From Pseudomonas sp. TNT3 (lineage in GTDB: Bacteria; Pseudomonadota; Gammaproteobacteria; Pseudomonadales; Pseudomonadaceae), in assembly GCF_010095445.2 (NCBI RefSeq), contig NZ_WFGV02000020.1, forward strand, positions 1 through 64,000: 64,000 bases of DNA, in the 5' to 3' direction. Each line of letters begins with the position of its first letter. Position 1 is the first letter of the stretch. Under the pieces are notes generated by a model. That model searched no databases and was not told the DNA's origin. It saw only the letters and a list, made by a program, of their open reading frames with translations. The translations under genes were made by a program, and so were the position numbers. Shown here piece by piece: positions 1 through 8,444 of the stretch.

Positions 1-66
1 TGAAACGATGCATCGCCGATGGTAGTGTGGGGTTTCCCCATGTGAGAGTAGGTCATCGTCAAGATT
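1..66 (+). rRNA. rrf: 5S ribosomal RNA, 3' part
   Basis: The window begins inside a gene whose sequence matches the 3' half of Pseudomonas 5S rRNA, including the block around GGTAGTGTGGGGTTTCCCC and the closing stem end GGTCATCGTCAAGATT. It is directly followed by a strong terminator, as expected for the end of an rRNA operon. The 5' half and the 16S and 23S genes must lie to the left of the window. The exact 3' end is set by similarity to known 5S molecules and could be off by one or two bases. Confidence 0.93.
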
Positions 67-73
67 AAATTCC

Positions 74-113
74 GAAACCCCTGTTTGCTAACGCGAACAG
101 GGGTTTTGTTTTG
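74..113 (+). terminator. rRNA operon terminator
   Basis: AAACCCCTGTT and AACAGGGGTTT pair around a short loop and are followed by a T-rich run. It lies a few bases after the 5S gene and is a classic intrinsic terminator for the rRNA operon. Confidence 0.9.
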
Positions 114-204
114 TCCGCAGGAAAGTGCCAATACCACAATCATTTGCGCCGACGACCTACATTGGAAAGTCAGTAACCTCTGTGCCTTACTCCATAGACC
201 ATTC

Positions 205-1175
205 ATGGAGCGAAAATGATGTGGCAGCTGACGCAAAGCGCTCATCAATTCGTGACCGTTCATAACCGGCATATCCAAGTCTGAAATGATGAAGTCGAAG
301 CGGGTACTCTTGGCCGCGTCCAGCGCCGTCACCGGACGATCGAACGCAGTCACCTGTGCATCTTCCATCTCCAGGAGCATCTTCAAGGTTTCCAGCACAT
401 CCGCAGAGTCATCGACCAACAGAATCGTTAATCCGCTCAGTCTTCCAGAGACCTCTTCAACCTGCTCCGGCGCCTCAGCGTCATACCCAGTTCGCGTCAG
501 TGGCAAACAAACAGTAAAGGTACAACCAGTGCCCAACCCTGCTGAACTGACCTCAACCGTGCCTCGTTGCGCTCCAACGCCTCAAACGCTTCGCGATCAC
601 GGAAGAGGTTGGTCACGCCAATAAGCATATCCTCCAGCAGCGACTTGGTTTCCTCTGGATTGTCTTGAAGGTAGCGGTAGTAGCCACTCAGGTCCGGCTG
701 GCCGGTGACCTGCATCCGTCGTTCGATCCGGCGTAACACCGCGGCACGCTTGTAATGTTTGAAGTCATGACCGGTGCCGGTGCGCAGTTGGATCAGGATG
801 TCGTGAAGCAGCTGCTCGGCCAGCGCCGCATCACGCTTGAACACAGTGGCAATAGCTTGAAGTTCCGGGTCGTTCGCCGTCGGCAGGCGAATTTCGCGAG
901 AGTTGCGTCACAGATCCAGTAGCTTTTGCGGCAGTTGTACCACCGGCAGCACCATATCGACCATCCGGGTTTCAACGGCGGCGCGAGTCATTCCATCGAA
1001 TTCAGGGTCTTCCGGTGCTTGAGCGAACGTAACCCCCGTGTTCCTTGATACGCGACAAACCGACGGCGCCATCAGTGCCCGTGCCCGACAAAACGATGCA
1101 GAACGCGCGCTCTCGGTGTACTTCGGCCAAATCGCGGAAGAACAGGTCGATGGACGCGTGGCAGAAACGCAGGAT
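205..1175 (-). pseudogene. Decayed CheB-CheR-kinase-receiver hybrid gene
   Basis: Reading the minus strand from about 1175 down, several frames together spell a broken multidomain signalling protein. First comes the CheB methylesterase C-terminal part (CIVLSGTGTDGAVGLSRIKEHGG). A frameshift follows near 1034, then the CheB end, an in-frame TGA at 908-910, and the CheR N-terminal domain (RTGTGHDFKHYKRAAVLRRI, then NLFRDREAFEALER). Near 560-575 this jumps, in another frame, to the very end of a histidine kinase (VEVSSAGLGTGCTFTVCLPL). Then comes a receiver domain (LTILLVDDSADVLETLKM, DFIISDLDMPVMNG) that loses similarity near 210. The CheB start, CheR catalytic part, any PAS domains and the kinase core are gone. 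It is a relic of a CheB/CheR-PAS-kinase-receiver fusion and cannot make a working protein. Confidence 0.85.
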
Positions 1176-1306
1176 TAACCTGTTTGATCGTTGCACCTTC
1201 ATATATTTAACCCGTAATTCAATGGCTACCGTCTCAAGGGAATGCCACCTCAGGCCGATAACACTGACGGTCCCAGAAATATCCTTCAACTGCCTGGAAA
1301 TCTTCG

Positions 1307-2911
1307 ATGCTGTCGTATCACCAAAAGCGTTTCCTGATCGTTGATGATTTCTCGGATTTCCGCAGCTCCGTCAGGTCAATGCTGCGCGAGCTTGGCGTCA
1401 AGGATGTCGATACTGCGGACACTGGTGAGCAAGCGCTGCGCATGTGTTCGCAGAAGGCCTACGATTTTATCCTGCAGGATTTCCATCTGGGCGACGGCAA
1501 GAAGAATGGTCAACAGGTTCTCGAAGACCTCATGGTCGATAAGCTGATCAGCCATGAAAGCGTGTTCGTGATGGTCACTGCGGAAACCAGCCAGGCCATG
1601 GTCTTGAGCGCCCTGGAACACGAGCCTGACGCCTACCTGACCAAACCATTCAATCGTGCAGGACTGGCCCAGCGGCTGGAACGGCTGGTGCAGCGCAAGA
1701 CTTTGCTCAAACCGATCCTGCAAGCGCTCGATCGTGGGAAACCGATAGAAGTGTTAAACGCTTGCATCGCCTTGTGCAAGCAGGACATCCGTTACTCGCC
1801 GTTGTGCTTGCGTTATCGCGCCGACGCCCTGCGTGACCTCAATCAAAACGAAGCGCTGGAGCGTTTGTACGACGGCATCATCGCTGATCGGCCGCTGCCC
1901 TGGGCGTTTGCCGGGTTGGGCAAATTATTGTTCAAGCGCGGGCAAGTCTTACAAGCCAAGGGCGTTTATGAAAAAGCCCTGAAAGTGTTTCCGATGATGC
2001 CGGCGCTCTACGACGGCATGGCCGATGTTCTGGTTTCTGAAGGGGACACCAAGGCGGCCCAGCGGGTGCTGGAAGAGGCCGTTCGCATTTCGCCCCTGGC
2101 GGTGCGTAGGCAGGCGCAGCTGGGCAAGCTGGCGATGACCAACGAGGATTTCGATACCGCGTCCAAGGCTTACCGCCAAGCCGTGGCACAAGGTGCCCAA
2201 TCGCGCTTCAAGGACGCAGAAAGCAATCTCGGCCTGGCCCACGCCTTGATCAGCAAAGGCAGTGAGAAGGGGCTTGATACGCGGACCCGTCTGGAGATCA
2301 ACACAACATTGAGCGCCGTCGCCAAGGAAAACCCCTCTGATCCCGGTCTGCAGATCCGTGCGCGATTGATGAAAGCCACCAGCATGTTGATCAACGACGC
2401 GGAAACCGCCGAGAAGCTCACCGAACAAGCCATACAGCGGCTCGACGGCATGGAAAACTTCATGAGCGCCGAAGCCGCGCTGTTAGTGGCAAAGCAACTG
2501 CAAATGCTCGGGCAGCCCGAGGCCGGCGCATCCATGTTGAAAAATTGCGCGGAAATATACGGGGACGACCCGACGGTAATGAAGGGCATCGCCAAGTTGA
2601 CCGATGACCCGACCATTCTCAATGCCGGCAACGTCGCTGCTGATCTTAATCGCATAGGCGTGCGAATCTACAAAACCGGCAACCTGGTCGAAGCGCGCGC
2701 GGTATTTCGCAAGGCCCTGGCACTGCAGCCGAAGAACATCAGCATCGCGCTGAACTTGGCGCAGTCATTGCTGCATGGCACCGATACCAGCGTGCCGTCT
2801 GCCGAACTGGACGAGTGCCAGACCTGCTTGAAGATGGTTGGCTTGATGCCTGAAACGGACGTGCGTTCTGCGCGTTATCAGAAACTGAAATCAAAGGCGT
2901 TCGGCGGATGA
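1307..2911 (+). CDS. Response regulator with TPR repeats
   Basis: A 534-residue protein with an N-terminal receiver domain (about residues 8-125). The acidic pair follows FLIV (VDD), the likely phosphoacceptor aspartate is in FILQDFHLGDG, and the conserved lysine is in LTKPF. The rest (about 150-530) is helical with tetratricopeptide-like repeats, seen in AFAGLGKLLFKRGQVLQA and ALYDGMADVLVSEGD, and has no DNA-binding domain. The output is probably a protein contact rather than transcription. The stop overlaps the start of the kinase gene that follows (ATGA), so the two are translationally coupled and very likely partners. The start ATG has only a weak GGAA ribosome site. The target pathway is unknown. 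Confidence 0.88.
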   Translation: MLSYHQKRFLIVDDFSDFRSSVRSMLRELGVKDVDTADTGEQALRMCSQKAYDFILQDFHLGDGKKNGQQVLEDLMVDKLISHESVFVMVTAETSQAMVLSALEHEPDAYLTKPFNRAGLAQRLERLVQRKTLLKPILQALDRGKPIEVLNACIALCKQDIRYSPLCLRYRADALRDLNQNEALERLYDGIIADRPLPWAFAGLGKLLFKRGQVLQAKGVYEKALKVFPMMPALYDGMADVLVSEGDTKAAQRVLEEAVRISPLAVRRQAQLGKLAMTNEDFDTASKAYRQAVAQGAQSRFKDAESNLGLAHALISKGSEKGLDTRTRLEINTTLSAVAKENPSDPGLQIRARLMKATSMLINDAETAEKLTEQAIQRLDGMENFMSAEAALLVAKQLQMLGQPEAGASMLKNCAEIYGDDPTVMKGIAKLTDDPTILNAGNVAADLNRIGVRIYKTGNLVEARAVFRKALALQPKNISIALNLAQSLLHGTDTSVPSAELDECQTCLKMVGLMPETDVRSARYQKLKSKAFGG

Positions 2912-3600
2912 ACCAAGACGACCCGGCACTGGACTTTTCCACGGTGATTGCTTCAACCGTACACGACATGAAGAACTCACTGGCCTTGGTGATGCAGGCC
3001 CACAACCAATGGTTGGCCCGTTTTCCCGCCCCTGTTCGGCAGTCGCCGGAGCAGGGTGTGATCGAGTTCGAGTTTGCGCACCTCAACGCTATGCTGGTGC
3101 AGTTGCTGGGACTGTACAAACTCGGTGTCAACCAGATGCCGTTGCAGCCGGCTTACCATGAACTGGACGATTTCATCGAGGCGCAACTGGCGTGTCACCA
3201 GGACGTATTCGTCAGTCGCTCGATCATGGCGACCTATGAAGTCGACCCGTTGAGCCCGCTGGGTTTCTTTGACCGAGAGCTGATCGCCACAGTGCTTGGC
3301 AACTGCATCAACAATGCGATCCGTTACGCGCGGCATGCGGTGTTGATCAGCGCCAGCGATGTCGCCGGGCAGTTAGTCATCACCGTCAATGACGATGGCG
3401 AAGGTTATTCCACTGAAATGCTCGAGCGTCAGGCAAATTACGTGCAGGGCATCAACCACACCACGGGCAGTACGGGGTTGGGCTTGTACTTCGCCGGGCG
3501 AATTGCCGCGCTGCATCAGCGCAATGGAGTGGGAGGTCGCACCGAAATCAGCAATGGCGGGCCACTGGGCGGTGCGGTGTTCAGTCTTTATCTCCCGTGA
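2908..3600 (+). CDS. Small sensorless histidine kinase
   Basis: A 230-residue protein consisting almost only of a kinase core. A dimerisation-type H-box near residue 20 reads STVHDMKNSLALV. The ATP-binding lobe has an N-box (LGNCINNAIRYA), a G1 box (NDDGEGYS) and a G2 box (STGLGLYFAGRIAALH). There is no membrane segment, PAS or GAF domain, so it is a cytosolic kinase that must get its input from another protein, or may act as a phosphatase. It starts inside the stop of the receiver-TPR gene. The H-box has HDMKN where most kinases have HELRTP, as in the HWE or CheA-unlike minor groups, so catalytic activity is inferred. Confidence 0.85.
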   Translation: MNQDDPALDFSTVIASTVHDMKNSLALVMQAHNQWLARFPAPVRQSPEQGVIEFEFAHLNAMLVQLLGLYKLGVNQMPLQPAYHELDDFIEAQLACHQDVFVSRSIMATYEVDPLSPLGFFDRELIATVLGNCINNAIRYARHAVLISASDVAGQLVITVNDDGEGYSTEMLERQANYVQGINHTTGSTGLGLYFAGRIAALHQRNGVGGRTEISNGGPLGGAVFSLYLP

Positions 3601-3708
3601 GAAGTACGGCCCGGCAAGCGCCGCTGAAGCCTACATTTTTTTGAGCGCTGCTTGATATTCCGAACACGCGGAGCCTATTTTGTACGGGTCGCCGTTCGCG
3701 GCTCGCAC

Positions 3709-3720
3709 AATAACAAGGAT
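3709..3720 (+). promoter_or_regulatory. Possible Hfq/Crc site at the ribosome site
   Basis: AATAACAA (3709-3716) fits the AANAANAA motif bound by Hfq with Crc in Pseudomonas catabolite repression, and it directly abuts the ribosome site AAGGAT of the glutamine synthetase-like gene starting at 3727. The position is the one where such sites block translation. The motif is short, so chance is possible. Confidence 0.45.
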
Positions 3721-3726
3721 AGCGTC

Positions 3727-5070
3727 ATGACAACCCAGGGCCAGGGCTCACTCGCACAGCGATTGACGGGCATTGATGAGATTGAGTGTGTCACGCCGGA
3801 CTTGAATGGCGTGCCCCGTGGCAAGGTGATGACCGCAGAGGGTTTTCTCGAAGGCCGCCGTTTGCAACTGGCGCGCGGTGTGCTGTTGCAGTGCATCATG
3901 GGCGGATACCCGCCGGCACGCTTTTATGGCAGTGATGATGGCGATCTCGCGCTGGTGCCTGATTCTTCGCAGGTCTATCGCTTGCCGTGGAGCAAGCAAC
4001 CACGAGCCTTCGCCATTTGCGATGCGGACGAACTCACCGGCGAAAGCTCGAATCTATCGACCCGCGGCCAGCTTAAAGCGGTCATTGCCCGCTACACCGC
4101 CCTCGGTCTGGCGCCCGTCGTGGCGACCGAACTGGAATTTTTCATATTTGCGCCCAACACCGACCCCACTCAACCCTTCCAGCCGCCAATCGGCCTGGAC
4201 GGTCGACGTGAAGACGGGCAGTCGGCGTTCAGCGTCAGTTCCAACAACGGCTTGCGGCCCTTCTTCAATGAAGTCTACGAATGCATGGCAGCGCTTGGCT
4301 TGCCGCGCGATACGTTCATGCACGAAATGGGCGTCAGCCAGTTCGAGATCAACCTGCTGCATGGTGATCCGCTGCTGCTGGCCGACCAGACATTCCTGTT
4401 CAAGCATCTGCTTAAAGAAGTGGCCCTCAAACATGGCCTGACCGCAGTCTGCATGGCCAAGCCGTTGGCGCACACGCCGGGTAGTTCGATGCATATTCAC
4501 CAGAGCATCGTCGAGATCGACACGGGAACTAACGTGTTCAGCGACAAGGCTGGCGAACCGACCCCGATCTTTCGTCATTTCATCGCCGGTCAGCAGGCCG
4601 GCATGGCCGATTTCACCGCGCTGTTCGCGCCAAATGTGAACTCCTACCAGCGCTTGTGCCATCCGTTCGCATCGCCGAACAACGCTTGCTGGTCCCACGA
4701 CAACCGAGCCGCCGGGTTGCGCATCCCGGCCAGTTCGCCGGTCGCTCGTCGGGTTGAAAACCGCTTGCCAGGGGCTGACGCCAATCCCTATCTGGCGATT
4801 GCGGCCAGCCTGGCAGCCGGGTTATATGGCATTGAAAACACATTGGAGCCCAGTGAGCCAATACAGGGTGAATTCGAGGTGCCGGACAATCTTTCATTGC
4901 CGTGTACCTTGCATGCTGCACTTGAGCGTCTGAAACGTAGCCAATTGGCGAAGGAACTGTTTGGCACGGAGTTCATCGAAGGCTACATCGCTTCGAAGTC
5001 CATGGAGTTGACCAGCTTCTATGATGAAATTACTCCCTGGGAGCGACGTGTTCTGGCAGCCCAGGCCTGA
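3727..5070 (+). CDS. Glutamine synthetase family, gamma-glutamylamine type
   Basis: A 447-residue glutamine synthetase fold enzyme. Typical motifs are VVATELEFFIF and FMHEMGVSQFEINLLHGDP in the metal site, SSMHIHQSI for ATP and glutamate, and ENRLPGADANPYLAIAASLAAG near the C terminus. Enzymes of this length in Pseudomonas usually ligate glutamate to putrescine or other amines (the PuuA/Pau/Spu group) rather than to ammonia. The start ATG follows AAGGAT by six bases; an upstream in-frame extension has no ribosome site. No amidase or aldehyde dehydrogenase of that pathway is next to it, so the exact amine is unknown. A possible Hfq/Crc site overlaps the ribosome site. Confidence 0.88.
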   Translation: MTTQGQGSLAQRLTGIDEIECVTPDLNGVPRGKVMTAEGFLEGRRLQLARGVLLQCIMGGYPPARFYGSDDGDLALVPDSSQVYRLPWSKQPRAFAICDADELTGESSNLSTRGQLKAVIARYTALGLAPVVATELEFFIFAPNTDPTQPFQPPIGLDGRREDGQSAFSVSSNNGLRPFFNEVYECMAALGLPRDTFMHEMGVSQFEINLLHGDPLLLADQTFLFKHLLKEVALKHGLTAVCMAKPLAHTPGSSMHIHQSIVEIDTGTNVFSDKAGEPTPIFRHFIAGQQAGMADFTALFAPNVNSYQRLCHPFASPNNACWSHDNRAAGLRIPASSPVARRVENRLPGADANPYLAIAASLAAGLYGIENTLEPSEPIQGEFEVPDNLSLPCTLHAALERLKRSQLAKELFGTEFIEGYIASKSMELTSFYDEITPWERRVLAAQA

Positions 5071-5140
5071 CGAATCATCGTCATCGGGCTATCTTTTCGG
5101 ATAGTCCGACACTTACTGCAAGGAGCCGCTCGGAACGCCG

Positions 5141-6529
5141 ATGCGCCAAATCTGGAAATCCTTTCGAGCGTTGTATTTCGCTTCGCTGATGATGTTGATC
5201 GGCTCGGGCTTGTTGAGTACCTACCTGGCCTTGCGCCTGGCAGCCGACAACGTCGACAGTTTGTGGGTCGGTGCCTTGATGGCGGCCAACTACTTCGGCC
5301 TGGTGCTGGGTGGGAAGATCGGTCACCGATTGATTGCCCGTGTCGGGCATATTCGGGCTTACGCAGCGTGTGCCGGTATCGTCGGCGCGGCCGTGTTGGG
5401 ACACGGATTGGTCGACTGGCTGCCCGCCTGGCTGTTCCTGCGGGTCATCGTCGGTTTGGGCATGATGTGCCAGTACATGGTCATCGAAAGCTGGCTTAAC
5501 GAACAGGCCGAAGCCAAGCAGCGCGGCCTGGTGTTCAGCGGCTACATGATCGCCTCGTACCTTGGCCTGGTATTGGGTCAGTTGATTCTGGTCATGCACC
5601 CGGCGCTCGGCCTCGAGCTGCTGATGCTGGTGGCCTTGTGTTTTGCGCTGTGCCTGGTGCCTGTGGCCTTGACCCGACGGATTCACCCTGCACCCTTGCA
5701 CCCTGCGCCGATGGAGCCACGGTTCTTTATCAAGCGCGTACCGCAGTCGTTAAGTACGGTGCTGGGGGCGGGGCTGATTGTGGGTTCATTCTATGGTCTG
5801 GCGCCGCTGTATGCCTCCCAGCAAGGACTGTCTACCGAGCAAGTGGGCTTGTTCATGGGTAGCTGCATTTTTGCTGGCCTGCTGGTGCAGTGGCCGTTGG
5901 GATGGTTGTCCGACCGTTATGATCGGGCGCTGTTGATCCGTTGCTTCGCGTTCAGCCTGGCGGTGGCTGCATTGCCGCTGGCGATCATGAAGCAGGTGCC
6001 GCTGGAAGTGCTGTTTATCACCGGTTTCTTCTGCTCCCTGGTGCAATTTTGCCTGTATCCCTTGGCAGTGGCTTTTTCCAACGACCACGTCGAAGGCGAT
6101 CGTCGGGTGTCTCTGACGGCGATGCTACTGGTGACCTACGGCGTGGGTGCCAGTATCGGGCCGTTGGTTGCCGGGGTTCTGATGAAGCTGTTCGGCAGTC
6201 AGATGCTCTACGCGTTCTTCAGCTTCTTCGCGTTGGTACTGGTCTGGCGGATTCGTCCGAAAGCCGTCACCAACCTGCATCAGGTGGACGATGCGCCGCT
6301 GCATCACGTGGCCATGCCGGACAGCATGTCGAGTTCGCCATTGGTAGCGGCCCTTGACCCTCGAGTTGATGAGCAGGTGGTGCAGGATCAGATGCAGAAC
6401 CCGATCACACTTGAGCCGGAACCGGAACCGGAACCAGAATCAGAGCCGCAAGAAAAACCTGAGACCGACCCGTCGCCGCCAGACCCTGACGAAGGCCGCG
6501 AGCAGAGCTTCACCGAAGCCAGGCCCTGA
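5141..6529 (+). CDS. MFS transporter with acidic Pro-Glu tail
   Basis: A 462-residue inner-membrane carrier with about twelve hydrophobic segments in two halves split by a loop near residues 180-200. Between segments 2 and 3 it has the MFS signature GGKIGHRLIARVGH, and in the second half the related WLSDRYDRALLIR. It belongs to the YcaD-like branch of small-molecule exporters; the substrate cannot be read from sequence. The last 80 residues are cytoplasmic and very acidic, with a run of Glu-Pro pairs coded by a short tandem repeat near 6414-6440. The ribosome site AAGGAG lies 15 bases before the ATG, which is long. It ends just before a strong terminator. Confidence 0.86.
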   Translation: MRQIWKSFRALYFASLMMLIGSGLLSTYLALRLAADNVDSLWVGALMAANYFGLVLGGKIGHRLIARVGHIRAYAACAGIVGAAVLGHGLVDWLPAWLFLRVIVGLGMMCQYMVIESWLNEQAEAKQRGLVFSGYMIASYLGLVLGQLILVMHPALGLELLMLVALCFALCLVPVALTRRIHPAPLHPAPMEPRFFIKRVPQSLSTVLGAGLIVGSFYGLAPLYASQQGLSTEQVGLFMGSCIFAGLLVQWPLGWLSDRYDRALLIRCFAFSLAVAALPLAIMKQVPLEVLFITGFFCSLVQFCLYPLAVAFSNDHVEGDRRVSLTAMLLVTYGVGASIGPLVAGVLMKLFGSQMLYAFFSFFALVLVWRIRPKAVTNLHQVDDAPLHHVAMPDSMSSSPLVAALDPRVDEQVVQDQMQNPITLEPEPEPEPESEPQEKPETDPSPPDPDEGREQSFTEARP

Positions 6530-6540
6530 GATTCACGCAC

Positions 6541-6580
6541 AAAAAAAACGGGCAGTTCCCAAAAGGACTGCCCGTTTTTA
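6541..6580. terminator. Bidirectional terminator between MFS gene and flgZ
   Basis: ACGGGCAGT and ACTGCCCGT pair around a ten-base loop, with an A run on the left and a T run on the right. It can stop transcription from the MFS gene and from the convergent flgZ operon. Confidence 0.88.
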
Positions 6581-6593
6581 TTGAAGCGTTAAC

Positions 6594-7340
6594 TCAGAGG
6601 TCGTCTTTGTCGAAACGCCGTGCTTCGCGCTGAAGCTGATAGACAAATCTCTCGACCTGACGCTGCACCAGCCCGCTCATGTTATGAAAGCGAACACCGG
6701 CGAAGGTGGTGGAAATCTTTTCTTCGAAATGCAGGTAACGCAGTTCGACGGGGGCCGTCATTTTGCCGAAGGGCAGGGCGGCAGCAAATCGGTCGTAGAC
6801 CTGCCCCAGTTGAAGGCTCGAGCTGATATCGCCGTCGAAGCGCAATTTGCAGCCAGTAGCAGAGATGTCCAGCAGCTTTCCGCTGATCGGTGCCTTGAGC
6901 TTTTCACCGTCCAGATCGACGCTAACCAGCTGTGCCAGTTTAAGAGCGGCGCGGAATGCGTTACGGCGCTGGTGATAAACCACTTCGTCGGGCATCGGAC
7001 CGTGATAGCAGCGAGTGCCACCCGTTTCGTCGATGGTCAGCGCGCCATTGCTTTCCCAGGCGATGCGAACACCATCGTGGAAGCCTTCGACCTTGAACGG
7101 TTCGCCGGCGAGCAGGAAGCGTTCACCGTCCCGTGGAATCATTTCGTCAAGCGAGATCGTGCCGCTGTCACGGTCAATACCCACCAGATAGCTCTGGAAG
7201 CGCTGGCTGCGCTCATGGAACGTAATGATCAGAGGGTCGTGGCTGTCTTGCAGCTGACGTAGGGTGCCGGAGATCTCAAGGGGCGTTGCGAGCACCTTGG
7301 GTGGCTGCGGAGCATCTTCCGCGCTTGAGGCATTGAACAC
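6594..7340 (-). CDS. flgZ: FlgZ/YcgR cyclic-di-GMP flagellar brake protein
   Basis: A 248-residue protein with an N-terminal YcgR-type domain (about residues 15-115) and a PilZ domain (about 122-235). The PilZ cyclic-di-GMP signature is complete: RRNAFR carries the RxxxR arginines and DISATGCKL the D/NxSxxG loop. In pseudomonads FlgZ binds cyclic-di-GMP and slows the flagellar motor. It is the last gene of the flgA-flgM-flgN-flgZ group, 92 bases after flgN, and ends at a shared terminator. The neighbourhood supports the assignment strongly. Confidence 0.92.
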   Translation of the reverse strand: MFNASSAEDAPQPPKVLATPLEISGTLRQLQDSHDPLIITFHERSQRFQSYLVGIDRDSGTISLDEMIPRDGERFLLAGEPFKVEGFHDGVRIAWESNGALTIDETGGTRCYHGPMPDEVVYHQRRNAFRAALKLAQLVSVDLDGEKLKAPISGKLLDISATGCKLRFDGDISSSLQLGQVYDRFAAALPFGKMTAPVELRYLHFEEKISTTFAGVRFHNMSGLVQRQVERFVYQLQREARRFDKDDL

Positions 7341-7432
7341 GGTTCATCAATCTCCAGACAAAATTTGACTGCGGCTAGCCAGCATTTTGCCAGCATGTTT
7401 CTCGTCTTGATAGTGCGGGCTCATCGGCGGGT

Positions 7433-7900
7433 TCAAGCCTGACTGAGAGGCCCCCGCTTCGCGAGTACAGAGGTCGATCCGCGGGCGTCATAAAGCGCTG
7501 GTGTGTCGCCGCCGTGGAGGATTTTCAGCTGGGTAGCCGTGGCAGCCTGTTGCATCATGATGGACTGGCCATTGCTGACGTTGGTGCTCTGGCACTGGGC
7601 CAGTAGATCGGTGAGAACATCACTCTGAGCCAGCAACTGATCGCCAATGCTCGATTGGGCGGCCAATTGCTCCAGACCCTGGCGATTGATCGGCAGGTTG
7701 AGGCTGGCGAGGATCGCACTGCGCTTGCGGCCATGCTGTTCAAGCAAAATGATCAATGCCTGCTTCTGCGCCAGAATGTCTTCGAGCAGTCGCATGTCGC
7801 GACCATGCAAAGCGATGGCCTCGGTTTGCAATAACTCGAGCAATTGTTGCGCTGGAGCAAAGTCGTCGATGATCAGTTGCAGTAAATTAGTGTCGTGCAT
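7433..7900 (-). CDS. flgN: FlgN flagellar export chaperone
   Basis: A 155-residue helical protein of the FlgN family, rich in leucine and glutamine with long coiled segments (ALHGRDMRLLEDILAQKQAL). FlgN escorts the hook-filament junction proteins FlgK and FlgL to the flagellar export gate in the cytoplasm. It lies 48 bases downstream of flgM in the usual Pseudomonas order and is presumably transcribed from the FliA promoter in front of flgM. The C-terminal 35 residues look flexible, as is normal for the region that binds clients. Confidence 0.92.
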   Translation of the reverse strand: MHDTNLLQLIIDDFAPAQQLLELLQTEAIALHGRDMRLLEDILAQKQALIILLEQHGRKRSAILASLNLPINRQGLEQLAAQSSIGDQLLAQSDVLTDLLAQCQSTNVSNGQSIMMQQAATATQLKILHGGDTPALYDARGSTSVLAKRGPLSQA

Positions 7901-7948
7901 GGCTGGCCTTGGGTTTTAAGCGTCCAAAAGCCTCGCGCAGACCGGAGC

Positions 7949-8275
7949 CTAGCGCTGGGCTTCGAAGTTGAGCAGTTTGCTGGCTACACGGTTGCTGTCG
8001 ACTTTATAGCTGCCATCGGCAATCGCTGCTTTCAACTCTGCCACGCGGGCATTATCGACAGCGGGCTGATCGCGCAGCTTGTCAGTGACCTTTTGCAACT
8101 GCTGAGCCTCATTGCTGAGGTGTACCGATTCCCCGCTTTTGACGGTAGTGGCCTCTGCGGCCGGGGTATTCAGCGGCGCGGACTTGGCGGCTTCGGCCGT
8201 GTCCTTGCTGGCGCTGGTACGTGTACTGCCCGTAAGTGACGAGGAGCTGTTAAGACGGCTGAAATCGATGACCAT
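7949..8275 (-). CDS. flgM: FlgM anti-sigma-28 factor
   Basis: A 108-residue protein starting [12 protein letters not shown] and ending [17 protein letters not shown]. The C-terminal half (about 55-105) carries the FliA-binding helices [20 protein letters not shown] of the family, and the N-terminal half is Ser/Thr/Ala-rich and disordered. FlgM holds FliA (sigma-28) inactive until the hook is complete and is then exported. I chose the ATG at 8275, preceded by AGAGG ten bases upstream; the longer in-frame extension to 8392 would run across the FliA promoter and is rejected. It is expressed both from upstream flgA and from its own promoter. Confidence 0.95.
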   Translation of the reverse strand: MVIDFSRLNSSSSLTGSTRTSASKDTAEAAKSAPLNTPAAEATTVKSGESVHLSNEAQQLQKVTDKLRDQPAVDNARVAELKAAIADGSYKVDSNRVASKLLNFEAQR

Positions 8276-8312
8276 GATCAAAAAACCTCTGGGTATTTGG
8301 ACGCTTGCCATG

Positions 8313-8339
8313 TTTTCGGCCAAACCCTGGAAAACTTTA
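8313..8339 (-). promoter_or_regulatory. FliA (sigma-28) promoter of flgMN-flgZ
   Basis: On the minus strand TAAAGTTT is followed after exactly 11 bases by GCCGAAAA, close to the FliA consensus TAAAGTTT-N11-GCCGATAA. It sits 38 bases before the flgM start, as expected for the class IV flgMN transcript of Pseudomonas. Confidence 0.88.
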
Positions 8340-8444
8340 GACTCATTTATCAATGAGCTTGCGCGCGTCAGCACTTGCCCTGGATGAGTCACAGTTTAGG
8401 GAACAGTCGAGCGGCGCGCCATCTAAACACCAATACCCGAGGTA

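Noticed and set aside
5085..5108. Hairpin CGGGCTATC / GATAGTCCG between the glutamine synthetase-like and MFS genes
   Set aside because: One mismatch and no T run; too weak to call a terminator or attenuator.
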